This document shows positions 10,078 to 18,730 of a stretch of DNA of 64,000 nt, one piece after another. A program made the position numbers and the translations under genes. Every line of letters begins with the position of its first letter. Within the stretch, counting starts at the first letter, position 1. A model generated the notes under the pieces. That model saw only the letters and a list, made by a program, of their open reading frames with translations. It did not search any database and had not been told where the DNA came from. Source of the stretch: [Empedobacter] haloabium (GTDB lineage: Bacteria > Pseudomonadota > Gammaproteobacteria > Burkholderiales > Burkholderiaceae_D); contig CP136508.1 in assembly GCA_008011715.2 (NCBI GenBank), positions 4,774,001 through 4,838,000 of the forward strand, written 5' to 3'.

Positions 10078-10088
10078 GGTGTTTCCTT

Positions 10089-11249
10089 TTACATGCCGCC
10101 TGCTCTCGGCGCGACCATGCTGGTGCTGTAGATGCCAGCGCCGCCGGAGCCGCCCGTTACCGTGGCGCCGGAAGCATCCGAGAAGCCCGGCGGCTTCAAC
10201 GCCGCCAGCCATTTGCGCATGCGCATCGCGTCCGCCACGCGGGCCGCCGTGCCCTTTGCGTCCAGCAGCACCATGATGACTGCGCGGCCCTCGATCACCG
10301 CCTGCATCATGACGCAGCGCCCTGCTTCGTTGATGAAACCGGTTTTCTGCAGCCCGATCTCCCAGCCCGAGTTCGGCGTCACCAGGCCATTCGTCGTGCC
10401 GAACTGCACGGGACGGCCGTTGCGCTCGACAATCGCTTTCGGGTCGGTCGAGAACTCGCGCAGGATCGGGTGCTGGTAGGCCGCCAGCGCCAGCTTGGCC
10501 AGGTCGCGCGCGCTGGCCACGTTCCGCTTGGACAATCCGCTCGAGTCCACGTAATGCGTGTCGTGCATGCCCAGCGCCTGCGCCTTGGCGTTCATCGCCT
10601 CGACAAACGCGGGCAGCCCGCCCGGATAATTGCGGCCCAGCGCGGAAGCAGCGCGGTTTTCCGAGCTCATCAGCGCGATATGCAGCATATTGCGGCGCGT
10701 CAGCTGGTCGCCCACCTTCAGGCGCGAGCTGGAGAACTTGGCGCGGTCGACGTCCTCGTCGGTCACCGTCAGCACCTCGTCCATGTCCTGGTTGGCTTCG
10801 ACGACGACCAGGCCCGTCATCATCTTGGTGATGGACGCGATCGGCAGCGCCACATTGGCGTTCTTCTCGAACAGCACCTCGGAATTGCTCTGGTCGAGCA
10901 CCAGGGCCACATTCGATTTCAGGTCGAGCGGGTCGCGCGTCAGGTTCAGGCCGGCCAGGTCGCCCATCGTCGGACGCGCCACGGCCGCAGCCAGCACCGG
11001 CGCCGCCGTCGTGATGCGCTGGTAGACCACCTTGCGCTTGCCGCGCTCAGTCACGATGCGGCGCACGATGCGCTCGCGCGGCTCGGCCGAGAACTTGGCG
11101 GCGCGGCGCACGCCGGCCTTGGCCACCTTGCCCTGCTTCTTGACGACGACCTTCTTGACACTCTTCTTGACCGGCGCGGCGTACACGGCCGGGGCCGGTA
11201 CCGACAGGCACAGCGCGGAAACCAGAGCACCCACGATCAGCTTATACAT
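10089..11249 (-). CDS. Periplasmic D-alanyl-D-alanine endopeptidase (PBP7/PbpG type)
   Basis: Low-molecular-weight penicillin-binding protein that trims peptidoglycan cross-links. The start is ATG 11249, giving MYKLIVGALVSALCLSVPAP, a signal peptide; longer in-frame starts would destroy it. Of 386 residues, 27-80 form a Lys/Arg-rich linker. The S11 serine peptidase domain follows: SxxK at S139-K142 (SITK), SxN at S196-N198, KTG at 302-304. The basic linker before the catalytic domain suggests electrostatic binding to the wall or DNA-like polyanions, which is inference. Confidence 0.9.
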   Translation of the reverse strand: MYKLIVGALVSALCLSVPAPAVYAAPVKKSVKKVVVKKQGKVAKAGVRRAAKFSAEPRERIVRRIVTERGKRKVVYQRITTAAPVLAAAVARPTMGDLAGLNLTRDPLDLKSNVALVLDQSNSEVLFEKNANVALPIASITKMMTGLVVVEANQDMDEVLTVTDEDVDRAKFSSSRLKVGDQLTRRNMLHIALMSSENRAASALGRNYPGGLPAFVEAMNAKAQALGMHDTHYVDSSGLSKRNVASARDLAKLALAAYQHPILREFSTDPKAIVERNGRPVQFGTTNGLVTPNSGWEIGLQKTGFINEAGRCVMMQAVIEGRAVIMVLLDAKGTAARVADAMRMRKWLAALKPPGFSDASGATVTGGSGGAGIYSTSMVAPRAGGM

Positions 11250-11554
11250 AATCTTCCCCGCAAAACTCGGCAGCCGCGTTCCTCGAAAACCCGCCTGCGC
11301 TGGATGAGAGTCCCGCCGCACCCGCCGCGCCGCCGTTGCTGCTGCACAGGTCGGTCGCCGAACGGGGCCCGGCACGTCCGCGGCGGCGCCTGGCGCCGGG
11401 CCGCGGTGGTCGAGGTCCCATAACATTCGTTGCAGTGTAGCAAAACGCGGAGCGACAGCAAACGGAATTCACATTGTCGCGTCCAATGTCTGATCAAGCA
11501 TAAAACACTTTCGCCTGTCCTGATGCAGACGTACAACGGAAACACAACAGATTG
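11250..11554. other. Gene-free leader region upstream of the endopeptidase gene
   Basis: It lies between the start of the endopeptidase gene and the stop of the nitroreductase gene. The left part is very GC-rich with GGCGCC-containing inverted repeats near 11390-11400, the right part is more AT-rich. No convincing ORF or promoter hexamer pair was found. Confidence 0.4.
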
Positions 11555-12253
11555 TCAAGCCTCGAGAAACTTGACGAAACCGTCCAGTGGCTCGCGCTCC
11601 GTCACCAGGCCGTTCTCGACCCTGGAAGGATCGGCAACGCCCAGCGCCATGCCGCACACCACCATTTCATTGTCGGGTAATGCCAGCCGCTCTGCAATGA
11701 TGCGATGGAATTGTGTCCATGCCGCCTGAGGGCAGGTGTCCAGGCCCCGGCCCCGCGCCGCCACCATGATGTTCTGCAGGAACATGCCATAGTCCAGCCA
11801 GGAACCCTGCTCCATGATGCGGTCGATCGTGAAGATCAGGCCGACGGGCGCGTCGAAGAAGCGGAAGTTGCGGGCGTGCTGGGCCGCCATGCCTTCCTTG
11901 TTCTCGCGCGTCAGGCCCAGCAGCGCATACAGGTCCCAGCCGACCTTGCGGCGGCGGTCGATGAACGGCGATTTCCATTCGCGCGGGTAGTAAGCGTACT
12001 CTTCCTTGTGCTGCGCGTTCTGGTCCGGATCGAGGTAGGCGGCCGTGACGGCGTCGCACAGGCCGTCACGCGCGGCGCCCGTCAGCACATACACCTTCCA
12101 CGGCTGCGTATTGGTACCGGAGGGCGCGCGGCGCGCCACGTCCAGGATCGCGGCGACGTCTTCCAGCGCGACCGGCGTGGGCAGGAAGGCGCGAATCGAA
12201 CGGCGCGATGCGATGGCGGCGTCCACCGCCTGTTGTTCCGGAGTCGAAATCAT
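11555..12253 (-). CDS. Nitroreductase-family FMN oxidoreductase
   Basis: Probable NAD(P)H-dependent FMN flavoprotein reducing nitro or quinone compounds; the natural substrate is unknown. SRRSIRAF and ARRAPSGTNTQPWKVYV (about 17-54) form the FMN phosphate-binding region, and ALGVADPSRVENGL near the C-terminus is the second conserved block. At 232 residues it is full length. It lies 24 nt downstream of the EamA exporter gene on the same strand and is probably co-transcribed. Confidence 0.88.
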   Translation of the reverse strand: MISTPEQQAVDAAIASRRSIRAFLPTPVALEDVAAILDVARRAPSGTNTQPWKVYVLTGAARDGLCDAVTAAYLDPDQNAQHKEEYAYYPREWKSPFIDRRRKVGWDLYALLGLTRENKEGMAAQHARNFRFFDAPVGLIFTIDRIMEQGSWLDYGMFLQNIMVAARGRGLDTCPQAAWTQFHRIIAERLALPDNEMVVCGMALGVADPSRVENGLVTEREPLDGFVKFLEA

Positions 12254-12277
12254 CGGGTCCTCTATCTCTATATAAGT

Positions 12278-13186
12278 TCAGGTTTTCCTGCCGACGACCA
12301 GCATCACGCCCAGTACGGCCAGCACCATGCCGGCGATGCCCAGCGGGCTGAACGCCTCGCCGAACATCAGCCAGGCCATGACGGCGGTCGTCGGCGGCGT
12401 CAGGTACATCAGGCTCGTCACCTGAGTGGCGTCGGAGCGGCGAATCAGCGCAAACAGCAGGAAAATGGCACCGATCGACAATGCCAGCACCGACCACAGC
12501 AGCGCTCCGACGAAGCGCGGCGTCCAGTCCACGCTGGCCAGCGCCGGCGTCAGGTCCTCGAACGCGACGGCAAACGGCAGCACGACGATAGCCGAGGCGG
12601 CAAACTGGATGACGGTGCCAACCCGCAGGTCGAATTGCGGGCAATAGTGTTTCTGGTACAAGGTGCCGGCCGTGATCGACAGCAGCGCGCCCGTGCACAG
12701 CGCCAGGGCTGGCCAGCTCAGGCCGACCAAGGACATCTTGGCGGCCACGACCAGCGCAACGCCACCGATGCCGCACAATAGGCCCAGCCATTGACGCGGG
12801 CGCACGCGCTCGCCCACCAGCGGTGCCGCGATGGCCGTCAGGATGGGTTGCATGCCGACGATCAGGGCCGACAAGCCGGCCGGCATGCCGGCCTTGATGG
12901 CGCACCAGACGCCAGCCAGGTAGCCTGCCTGCAGCAGGATGCCGGCGACGGCGATATGGCCGACCTTGCCGCGCGGCCAGGGCGCCCGCATCAGCGCGAT
13001 CAGCGGCCCCAGAATGACCAGCACGCCGGCAAAGCGCAGCAGCAGGAACGTCAACGGTGGCGCGTACGGCAGGCCGAACTTGGCCACGATGAATCCCGTA
13101 CTCCAAAGGAACACGAAAAACAGCGGAACAGGCGACAGGAAGGCATGGCGCGGCGTTGTCTGCGCGGCAATTGACGAATGAGTCAT
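12278..13186 (-). CDS. EamA/DMT-superfamily metabolite exporter
   Basis: Inner-membrane transporter of the drug/metabolite family, with ten predicted helices arranged as two EamA repeats (about 15-145 and 155-300) over 302 residues. PLFFVFLWSTGFIVAKFGLPYAPP is the usual first helix. The substrate is not predictable. It is likely the first gene of a pair with the nitroreductase. Confidence 0.88.
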   Translation of the reverse strand: MTHSSIAAQTTPRHAFLSPVPLFFVFLWSTGFIVAKFGLPYAPPLTFLLLRFAGVLVILGPLIALMRAPWPRGKVGHIAVAGILLQAGYLAGVWCAIKAGMPAGLSALIVGMQPILTAIAAPLVGERVRPRQWLGLLCGIGGVALVVAAKMSLVGLSWPALALCTGALLSITAGTLYQKHYCPQFDLRVGTVIQFAASAIVVLPFAVAFEDLTPALASVDWTPRFVGALLWSVLALSIGAIFLLFALIRRSDATQVTSLMYLTPPTTAVMAWLMFGEAFSPLGIAGMVLAVLGVMLVVGRKT

Positions 13187-13309
13187 CGGGCCAGTCTACC
13201 ATGGCCGCCCGAGCCCGGCAGATGGCTCAAAAAATTCCGTTGTGCAATGCGGTAGTGACGCCGAGAAAAATGATTGCGCTCTCTTTGCATTGCCACGGTA
13301 GAGATGCCT

Positions 13310-13380
13310 TTGTGCAACGCACAAAATACGCTTGACTTAAATTTCAGCACCCGTAGAATGGGCGATGTTGCGTTGCACAA
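13310..13380 (+). promoter_or_regulatory. phaP promoter with flanking TTGTGCAACGC operators
   Basis: A TTGACT (13332-13337) and TAGAAT (13354-13359) with a 16-nt spacer form a good sigma-70 promoter. A perfect inverted repeat, TTGTGC-AAC-GCACAA (13310-13324), sits just before the -35. The complementary half TTGCGTTGCACAA (13368-13380) sits just after the -10, and a third TTGTGCAATGC is at 13240-13250. This is the layout of a repressor bracketing its promoter; PhaR is the obvious candidate by analogy with other PHA producers, but the site match to PhaR is inference. Confidence 0.7.
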
Positions 13381-13561
13381 TAGCTGTTCGGACCAAGAAC
13401 GTCGGTAGCAAAAAATAAGTAGGCAACAGGAGCGACAGCTCAGGCAGCACCAGTAGTACAGCTGGCAATCACAGCAAGTAGTCTGCAGGAACTTCAACCA
13501 CAGGAACCTGAGAGCCCCCAACAGGGGTCATTCACGTCCACTACTATATTTGGAGAGTCTA

Positions 13562-14131
13562 ATGTTTTCGATCCCAGAACAATTTTCCAATGCGACCAAG
13601 GCCAATCTCGAAAGCCAGTTCGCCATCTTTTCCGCGCTGACCAACAAGGCGTTCGAAAGCGTCGAGAAGATCGTCGAGCTGAACCTGTCCACCGCCAAGG
13701 CATCGCTGGAGGACTCCTCCGCGGCCGCCAAGCAGCTGCTGTCCGCCAAGGACCCACAGGAATTCTTCTCGCTGACCGCCGCCCGCGCCCAGCCGAACGC
13801 TGAAAAAGCCATCGCCTACAGCCGCAGCCTGGCGACGATCGCCACCGGCACGACCGCTGAGTTCTCGCGCGCCGCCGAAACGCAGATCCTGGAAACCAAT
13901 CGCAAGGTCATCTCCCTGGTCGACGAAGTGTCCAAGAACGCACCGGCCGGCACCGAAAACGCCGTGGCCCTGTTCAAGTCCGCCCTGGGCAGCGCCAATG
14001 CCGGCTACGAGCAGTTCACCCGCACGGCCAAGCAAGCCAGCGACGCCATCGAAGCCAACGTCAACGCTGCCGTGAACCAGTTCACCGCCGCCGTCAAATC
14101 GGCCCCGACGGCCACTGCCAACGCGGCTTAA
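13562..14131 (+). CDS. phaP: Phasin (PHA granule-associated protein)
   Basis: Coats polyhydroxyalkanoate granules in the cytoplasm and controls their size. The 189 residues are almost entirely amphipathic helix, opening MFSIPEQFSNATKANLESQFA with the family pattern and FSLTAARAQPNAEKAIAYSR centrally. The ATG at 13562 is preceded by GGAGAG at proper spacing; an in-frame TTG at 13550 is less likely. It is monocistronic, with a strong terminator downstream. No pha synthase genes are in the window. Confidence 0.93.
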   Translation: MFSIPEQFSNATKANLESQFAIFSALTNKAFESVEKIVELNLSTAKASLEDSSAAAKQLLSAKDPQEFFSLTAARAQPNAEKAIAYSRSLATIATGTTAEFSRAAETQILETNRKVISLVDEVSKNAPAGTENAVALFKSALGSANAGYEQFTRTAKQASDAIEANVNAAVNQFTAAVKSAPTATANAA

Positions 14132-14235
14132 CGACTGCGTTAACGTCTACGAAGTCATCGCCGGGCGCGTGCCCGGCCATCGCTGTATCAGGTCTCCTCG
14201 GCATCCGTGGATCCTCTCAGCGGATGTCCTTCCAG

Positions 14236-14263
14236 GCCCCGGCACTGCCGGGGCTTCTTTTTT
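14236..14263 (+). terminator. Rho-independent terminator of phaP
   Basis: An 8-bp GC-only stem (GCCCCGGC / GCCGGGGC) with an ACT loop is followed by TTCTTTTTT. Confidence 0.92.
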
Positions 14264-14272
14264 GCCCAGGGA

Positions 14273-14308
14273 GTATACAGAAAATCCAAAAGAAGATAAT
14301 CTGTATAC
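14273..14308 (+). promoter_or_regulatory. Inverted repeat operator before the DauR-like gene
   Basis: GTATACAG (14273-14280) and CTGTATAC (14301-14308) form a perfect 8-bp dyad with a 20-nt spacer, ending 2 nt before the ATG at 14311. Two half-sites two helical turns or so apart suggest autoregulation by the downstream regulator. Confidence 0.6.
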
Positions 14309-14310
14309 CC

Positions 14311-14955
14311 ATGACCTCACGTACACCCGAACAGCAGCACCTGCTGAACCAGCTGACCTGCATCGCCGAAGGCCTGGGCCGCGCGCTGGCGCCCTTCTGC
14401 GAAGTCATCGTCAATGATTTGCTGGCCCCGGACCAGGCCGTGGTGGCGATCCACAACAACCAGTCCGGCCGCGCCGTTGGCGATCCCGCCACCGAACTGG
14501 GGCTGGCGCGCATTGCCGATCCGGCCCTGCCCCAGGTGCTGGCCAACTACCCCAACCGCTTTCCCGACGGCCGGCCCTGCAAGGGCACGTCGATCGGCAT
14601 CCGCGACAGCGCCGGCAACTACGTCGCCGCCCTGTGCCTGAACGTGGACCTGACGCCCGTGCTGAACGTGCAGGCGCTGCTGGCCCAGTTCGCCAGCACG
14701 GAGGGCACGGCGCCGGTCAGCGAATCCCTGGCCCCGGCCGGCGCGGCGGCGCTGCGCCAGCATATCGACGGTTTCGCCGCCCGCCATGGCACCACGGCAC
14801 GCGCGTTGAAGGCGGACGAGCGCCGGGCACTGCTGCGCGAACTGAAGGAGGTTGGCCTGACCGAAATGCGGCGGGCGATGGAAACCATCGCGGGCCACCT
14901 CGGCGTGTCGCGCGCCACCGTTTACAAGGATTTCAACTCTCAAGGAAAACCATGA
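14311..14955 (+). CDS. YheO/DauR-like transcriptional regulator (PAS-like plus HTH)
   Basis: Transcription factor with an N-terminal YheO-type PAS-like sensor (about 10-120: IVNDLLAPDQAVVAIHNN, GTSIGIRDSAGNYVAALCLNVD) and a C-terminal DauR-type HTH (about 165-214: MRRAMETIAGHLGVSRATVYKDF). The start is set at MTSRTPEQQ because a dyad and leader occupy the sequence before it. Its stop overlaps the start of the ammonia-lyase gene (ATGA), so it almost certainly controls that enzyme. Relatives act as repressors of amino-acid catabolic genes. The exact ligand is unknown. Confidence 0.85.
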   Translation: MTSRTPEQQHLLNQLTCIAEGLGRALAPFCEVIVNDLLAPDQAVVAIHNNQSGRAVGDPATELGLARIADPALPQVLANYPNRFPDGRPCKGTSIGIRDSAGNYVAALCLNVDLTPVLNVQALLAQFASTEGTAPVSESLAPAGAAALRQHIDGFAARHGTTARALKADERRALLRELKEVGLTEMRRAMETIAGHLGVSRATVYKDFNSQGKP

Positions 14956-15920
14956 CCGAACTGAAGCTTCCTACATATGACGACGTCGTCGCGGCTGCAG
15001 GCCGCATCGCCGGCCTGGCCAACCGCACACCGGTGCTGACATCGCGCACGGCCGACGAGGAACTGGGCGCGCAGGTGTTCTTCAAGGCCGAAAACCTGCA
15101 GCGCACCGGCGCGTTCAAATTCCGCGGCGCCACCAATGCGCTGGCGCGGCTGGACGCGGCGCAGCGCCAGGCCGGCGTGGTCGCCTTCTCGTCCGGCAAC
15201 CATGCGCAAGGCATGGCGCTGGCAGCGAAGCTGTTGGGGATTCCGGTCACCATCGTCATGCCGCATGATGCGCCGGCGCTGAAGGTGGCTGCAACGCGCG
15301 GCTATGGCGCCACCGTCGTCATCTATGATCGCTACAAGGAAGACCGCGAGCAGATCGGCCGCGAGCTGGCGCAGAAACACGGTCTGGCGCTGATTCCGCC
15401 GTACGACCACTTCGACGTGATCGCCGGCCAGGGCACGGCCGCGAAGGAGCTGTTCGAGGAGGTCGGCGAGCTGGATTACTTCTTTGTCTGCATGGGCGGC
15501 GGCGGGCTGCTGTCCGGCTCGGCGCTGGCGACGCGGGCCCTGTCGCCCCGCTGCAAGCTGTACGGCGTGGAGCCGGAAGCGGGCAACGATGGCCAGCAGT
15601 CGTTCCGCAAGGGAGAAATCGTGCACATCGACACGCCGCAAACGATCGCCGACGGCGCCCAGACCCAGCACATGGGACAGCTGACGTTCCCCATCGTGCG
15701 GCGCGACGTGGACGACATCCTGACGGCCACCGACGCCCAGCTGGTCGACGTCATGCGCTTCTATGCATCGCGCATGAAGATCATCGTCGAACCGACCGGT
15801 TGCCTGAGCTACGCGGCCGCGCGCGAGATGAAGGACCAGCTGCGCGGCAAGAAGGTGGGCATCCTGATCAGCGGCGGCAACGTCGACCTGGCCCGCTTCG
15901 CCCAGCTGGTCGCGCAATAG
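14952..15920 (+). CDS. PLP-dependent threo-3-hydroxyaspartate ammonia-lyase / serine-threonine dehydratase
   Basis: Cytoplasmic fold-type II PLP enzyme that deaminates a beta-hydroxy amino acid to an oxoacid and ammonia. The PLP lysine is in TGAFKFRGA (about K53). SSGNHAQG (substrate loop) and CMGGGGLLSG (phosphate-binding glycine loop) follow, and SGGN near residue 310 closes the site. The 322 residues lack the ACT regulatory domain of biosynthetic IlvA, pointing to a catabolic enzyme or serine racemase-like activity. Pairing with a DauR-like regulator favours 3-hydroxyaspartate dehydratase, an inference. Confidence 0.82.
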   Translation: MTELKLPTYDDVVAAAGRIAGLANRTPVLTSRTADEELGAQVFFKAENLQRTGAFKFRGATNALARLDAAQRQAGVVAFSSGNHAQGMALAAKLLGIPVTIVMPHDAPALKVAATRGYGATVVIYDRYKEDREQIGRELAQKHGLALIPPYDHFDVIAGQGTAAKELFEEVGELDYFFVCMGGGGLLSGSALATRALSPRCKLYGVEPEAGNDGQQSFRKGEIVHIDTPQTIADGAQTQHMGQLTFPIVRRDVDDILTATDAQLVDVMRFYASRMKIIVEPTGCLSYAAAREMKDQLRGKKVGILISGGNVDLARFAQLVAQ

Positions 15921-15925
15921 CCAGG

Positions 15926-15998
15926 GAAAATGGGGACAGACCCCATTTTCTCGGAAACATTTCTCAAAAAATGGGGTCTGTCCCCATTTTCCAGGCAA
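15926..15998. repeat. GGGGACAGACCCC-type palindrome pair, copy 4
   Basis: The units 15926-15950 (GAAAATGGGG-ACAGA-CCCCATTTTC) and 15966-15990 (AAAAATGGGG around TCTGT) are followed by CCAGGCAAC. On the opposite strand this reproduces the order of copy 2 at 6324-6397, so the two are a dispersed repeat of about 75 bp in opposite orientation. It lies between convergent gene ends. Confidence 0.88.
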
Positions 15999-15999
15999 C

Positions 16000-16728
16000 T
16001 TACTCGCCGAGGTAGGCCGCCTTCACCCGCGGGTCGTCCAGCATGTCGCTGGCATTGCCCGTCATCGTGATGACGCCCGAGTCCATCACGTAGCCGCGGT
16101 GCGCGGCCTGCAACGCCAGCTTGGCGTTCTGCTCGACCAGCAGGATCGTGATGCCTTCCTTCGACACGTTGCGGATCACCTCGAAGATCTTGTCCACCAT
16201 GATCGGCGACAGGCCCATCGACGGCTCGTCCAGCAGCAGCAGGTGCGGATGGCACATCAGCGCGCGCGCCATCGCCAGCATCTGCTGCTCGCCGCCGGAC
16301 AGGGTGCCGGCCAGCTGGCCCGCGCGTTCCTTCAGGCGCGGGAAGATGTCGAACCACTTGGCGATGTCGGCCTCGACGCCCGCCTTGTCGTTGCGGGTGT
16401 AGGCGCCCATCATCAGGTTTTCCTGGATCGTCATGCGCGTGAAGACGCCGCGCCCTTCCGGCACCATCGCCAGCTTGCGCTCGACCAGGTGGAAGCTCTG
16501 CGTGCCCTTCAGCGACTGGCCCAGGTAGGAAATCGTGCCCTCGACCTTGCAGGCCGGCAAGGTGCCGGTAATGGCTTTCAACGTTGTCGTCTTGCCGGCG
16601 CCGTTGGCGCCGATCAGCGTGACCAGCTCGCCTTCGTTCACTTCCAGGTCGATGCCCTTGACGGCCTTGATGCCGCCGTACGCGACCTTCAAGCCGGAGA
16701 TCTTCAGGACATTGTTCGTGGCACCCAT
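16000..16728 (-). CDS. livF: Branched-chain amino acid ABC transporter ATPase LivF
   Basis: One of two ATPases of the Liv importer. The 242 residues begin at MGATNNVLKISGLKVAYGG; the ATG overlaps the livG stop by one base (TGATG). Walker A GANGAGKTT, signature LSGGEQQMLAMARAL and Walker B LLLDEPSMGLSP are present. GAYTRND and EGRGVF are LivF-like. Confidence 0.93.
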   Translation of the reverse strand: MGATNNVLKISGLKVAYGGIKAVKGIDLEVNEGELVTLIGANGAGKTTTLKAITGTLPACKVEGTISYLGQSLKGTQSFHLVERKLAMVPEGRGVFTRMTIQENLMMGAYTRNDKAGVEADIAKWFDIFPRLKERAGQLAGTLSGGEQQMLAMARALMCHPHLLLLDEPSMGLSPIMVDKIFEVIRNVSKEGITILLVEQNAKLALQAAHRGYVMDSGVITMTGNASDMLDDPRVKAAYLGE

Positions 16729-17495
16729 CAGTGCGATCCTCCCAGATAGGCGTCGATGACGGCCTGGTTGCTTTGAATTTCGTGTGGCAGGCCTTCGGCG
16801 ATGCGCTTGCCGTATTCCAGCACCGTGATGCGGTCGCACAGGCCCATCATCAGCTTGACGTCGTGCTCGATCAGCAGCACCGTCTTGCCCTCGGCCTTGA
16901 TCTTGACCAGCAGCTCGCGCAGCGCCAGCTTCTCGGTGGCGTTCATGCCGGCGGCCGGCTCGTCCAGTGCCAGCAGTTGCGGATCGGTCGCCAGCGCGCG
17001 GGCGATCTCGAGCCGGCGCTGGTCGCCGTAGGACAGGTATTTCGACGTGCGGCTGGCGAACTGGCCGATGCCGACGAAGTCCAGCAGCTCCTGCGCGCGG
17101 CGGCGGATCGACGCTTCTTCTTCACGCGCCGCCTTGTGGCGGAAGATGGCGCCCAGCACGCCCTGGTGCGAGCGCACGTGGCGGCCCACCATGACGTTCT
17201 CCAGCGCCGTCATCTCGCCGAACAGGCGGATGTTCTGGAAGGTGCGGGCAATGCCGGCCTTGGCCACGGTATGCGGCGCGGATGGCGAATAGGGCTTGCC
17301 GGCCAGCTCGAAGGTGCCGGTGTCCGGCTGGTACAGCCCGGTGATGACGTTGAAGAACGTCGTCTTGCCGGCCCCGTTCGGGCCGATCAGGCCGTAGATC
17401 TGGCCCCGTTCGATCTTGATGCCGACGTCGGTCAGCGCTTGCAGGCCGCCGAAACGCTTGTTGACGCCCTGGATATTCAGAATGACTTCGCTCAT
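16728..17495 (-). CDS. livG: Branched-chain amino acid ABC transporter ATPase LivG
   Basis: Second ATPase of the Liv importer, 255 residues from MSEVILNIQGVNKRFGG. Walker A GPNGAGKTTFFN, ARTFQNIRLF Q-loop, signature LSYGDQRRLEIARAL and LLALDEPAAGMN are the LivG versions of the motifs. It starts 8 nt after livM; the frame also runs through livM antisense-free sequence upstream, but homology begins here. Confidence 0.93.
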   Translation of the reverse strand: MSEVILNIQGVNKRFGGLQALTDVGIKIERGQIYGLIGPNGAGKTTFFNVITGLYQPDTGTFELAGKPYSPSAPHTVAKAGIARTFQNIRLFGEMTALENVMVGRHVRSHQGVLGAIFRHKAAREEEASIRRRAQELLDFVGIGQFASRTSKYLSYGDQRRLEIARALATDPQLLALDEPAAGMNATEKLALRELLVKIKAEGKTVLLIEHDVKLMMGLCDRITVLEYGKRIAEGLPHEIQSNQAVIDAYLGGSH

Positions 17496-17503
17496 GGACT
17501 TCC

Positions 17504-18721
17504 TCAGGCAGGCACGACGCCGGACGATTGATCTTTGGTATCGGAATCGGCATCGGGCCGGTCCTCGTGCTTCGGCGACGGCCACAGGCCGGCCGGACGC
17601 GTCAGCATGATCAGCACCATCGCCAGGCCGTACAGCAACTGGCGCAGCACTTCCGCCTCGATCAGGATCTGGCCGAACAGCTGCTGCTGCAGCGGCTCGA
17701 CGACATGGCGCAGCACTTCCGGCAGCGCCGCCAGCAGCGCGCCGCCCAGCACGACGCCAGGAATGTGGCCGATACCGCCCAGCACCACCATCGCCAGCAC
17801 GGCGATCGATTCGGTCAGCGAGAACGATTCCGGCGACACGAAGCCCTGGAACGCGGCGAACATGGCACCGGCCACGCCGCCGAACGACGCGCCCATCGAG
17901 AATGCCAGCAGCTTGACGTTGCGGGTATTGATGCCCATCGCCTTGGCGGCGATCTCGTCCTCGCGGATCGCGACCCAGGCACGGCCCAGGCGCGAGTGCT
18001 GCAGGCGCGACGTCATGAAGATCGTGACGATCGTCAGCAGCAGGAACAGGAAGTAATACGCGTTGACCGACGGGATCGACAGCGAACCCACCTGCACCAT
18101 CGCGCCGGAACCGGCGGCACCGGCCAGGTCGACGCCGAACACCTTGATCGGATCGATCAGGTTGATGCCCTGCGGACCGTTGGTGATGTTGATCGGGTCG
18201 TTCAGGTTGTTCATGAAGATGCGGATGATCTCGCCGAAGCCCAGGGTGACGATGGCCAGGTAGTCGCCGCGCAGCTTCAGGGTCGGCGCGCCGAGGATCG
18301 CGCCGAACAACGCGGCCAGCAGCGCGGCCAGCGGCACGATGAACCATACCGACAGGTGGATGCCGTTGGTGCGGATGTCGTCGCCCAGCACCGCGGCCAG
18401 CGCCTCGCCGGTGCCCGGATGCAGGTTGATCAGCGACTCCAGCAGCACGGCGAACTGGGGCGAGGCCAACAGGCCGGTCAGGTAGGCGCCCAGCGCGTAG
18501 AAGGCGATATAGCCCAGGTCCAAGAGGCCGGCAAAGCCGACCACCACGTTCAGGCCCAGCGCCAGCATGATGTACAGCAGCGCCAGGTCGGCGATGCGCA
18601 CCCACGAGTTGCCGAAGTTCTGCGCGAAGAACGGGAACGCGAGCATGACGACCAGCAGCAGCGCCAGGCTCGTGTAGGCCTTGCGCGGGTTCTTGGCGGT
18701 ATCGAAATTGAGCAGTGCCAT
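17504..18721 (-). CDS. livM: Branched-chain amino acid ABC transporter permease LivM
   Basis: Inner-membrane permease of 405 residues with about nine to ten helices. NVVVGFAGLLDLGYIAFYALGAY and GDYLAIVTLGFGEIIRIFMNN are conserved LivM blocks, and the coupling loop WVAIREDEIAAKAMGIN contacts the ATPases. A short charged tail (EDRPDADSDTKDQ) follows the last helix. It lies 9 nt after livH. Confidence 0.93.
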   Translation of the reverse strand: MALLNFDTAKNPRKAYTSLALLLVVMLAFPFFAQNFGNSWVRIADLALLYIMLALGLNVVVGFAGLLDLGYIAFYALGAYLTGLLASPQFAVLLESLINLHPGTGEALAAVLGDDIRTNGIHLSVWFIVPLAALLAALFGAILGAPTLKLRGDYLAIVTLGFGEIIRIFMNNLNDPINITNGPQGINLIDPIKVFGVDLAGAAGSGAMVQVGSLSIPSVNAYYFLFLLLTIVTIFMTSRLQHSRLGRAWVAIREDEIAAKAMGINTRNVKLLAFSMGASFGGVAGAMFAAFQGFVSPESFSLTESIAVLAMVVLGGIGHIPGVVLGGALLAALPEVLRHVVEPLQQQLFGQILIEAEVLRQLLYGLAMVLIMLTRPAGLWPSPKHEDRPDADSDTKDQSSGVVPA

Positions 18722-18730
18722 GGTCTCTCC

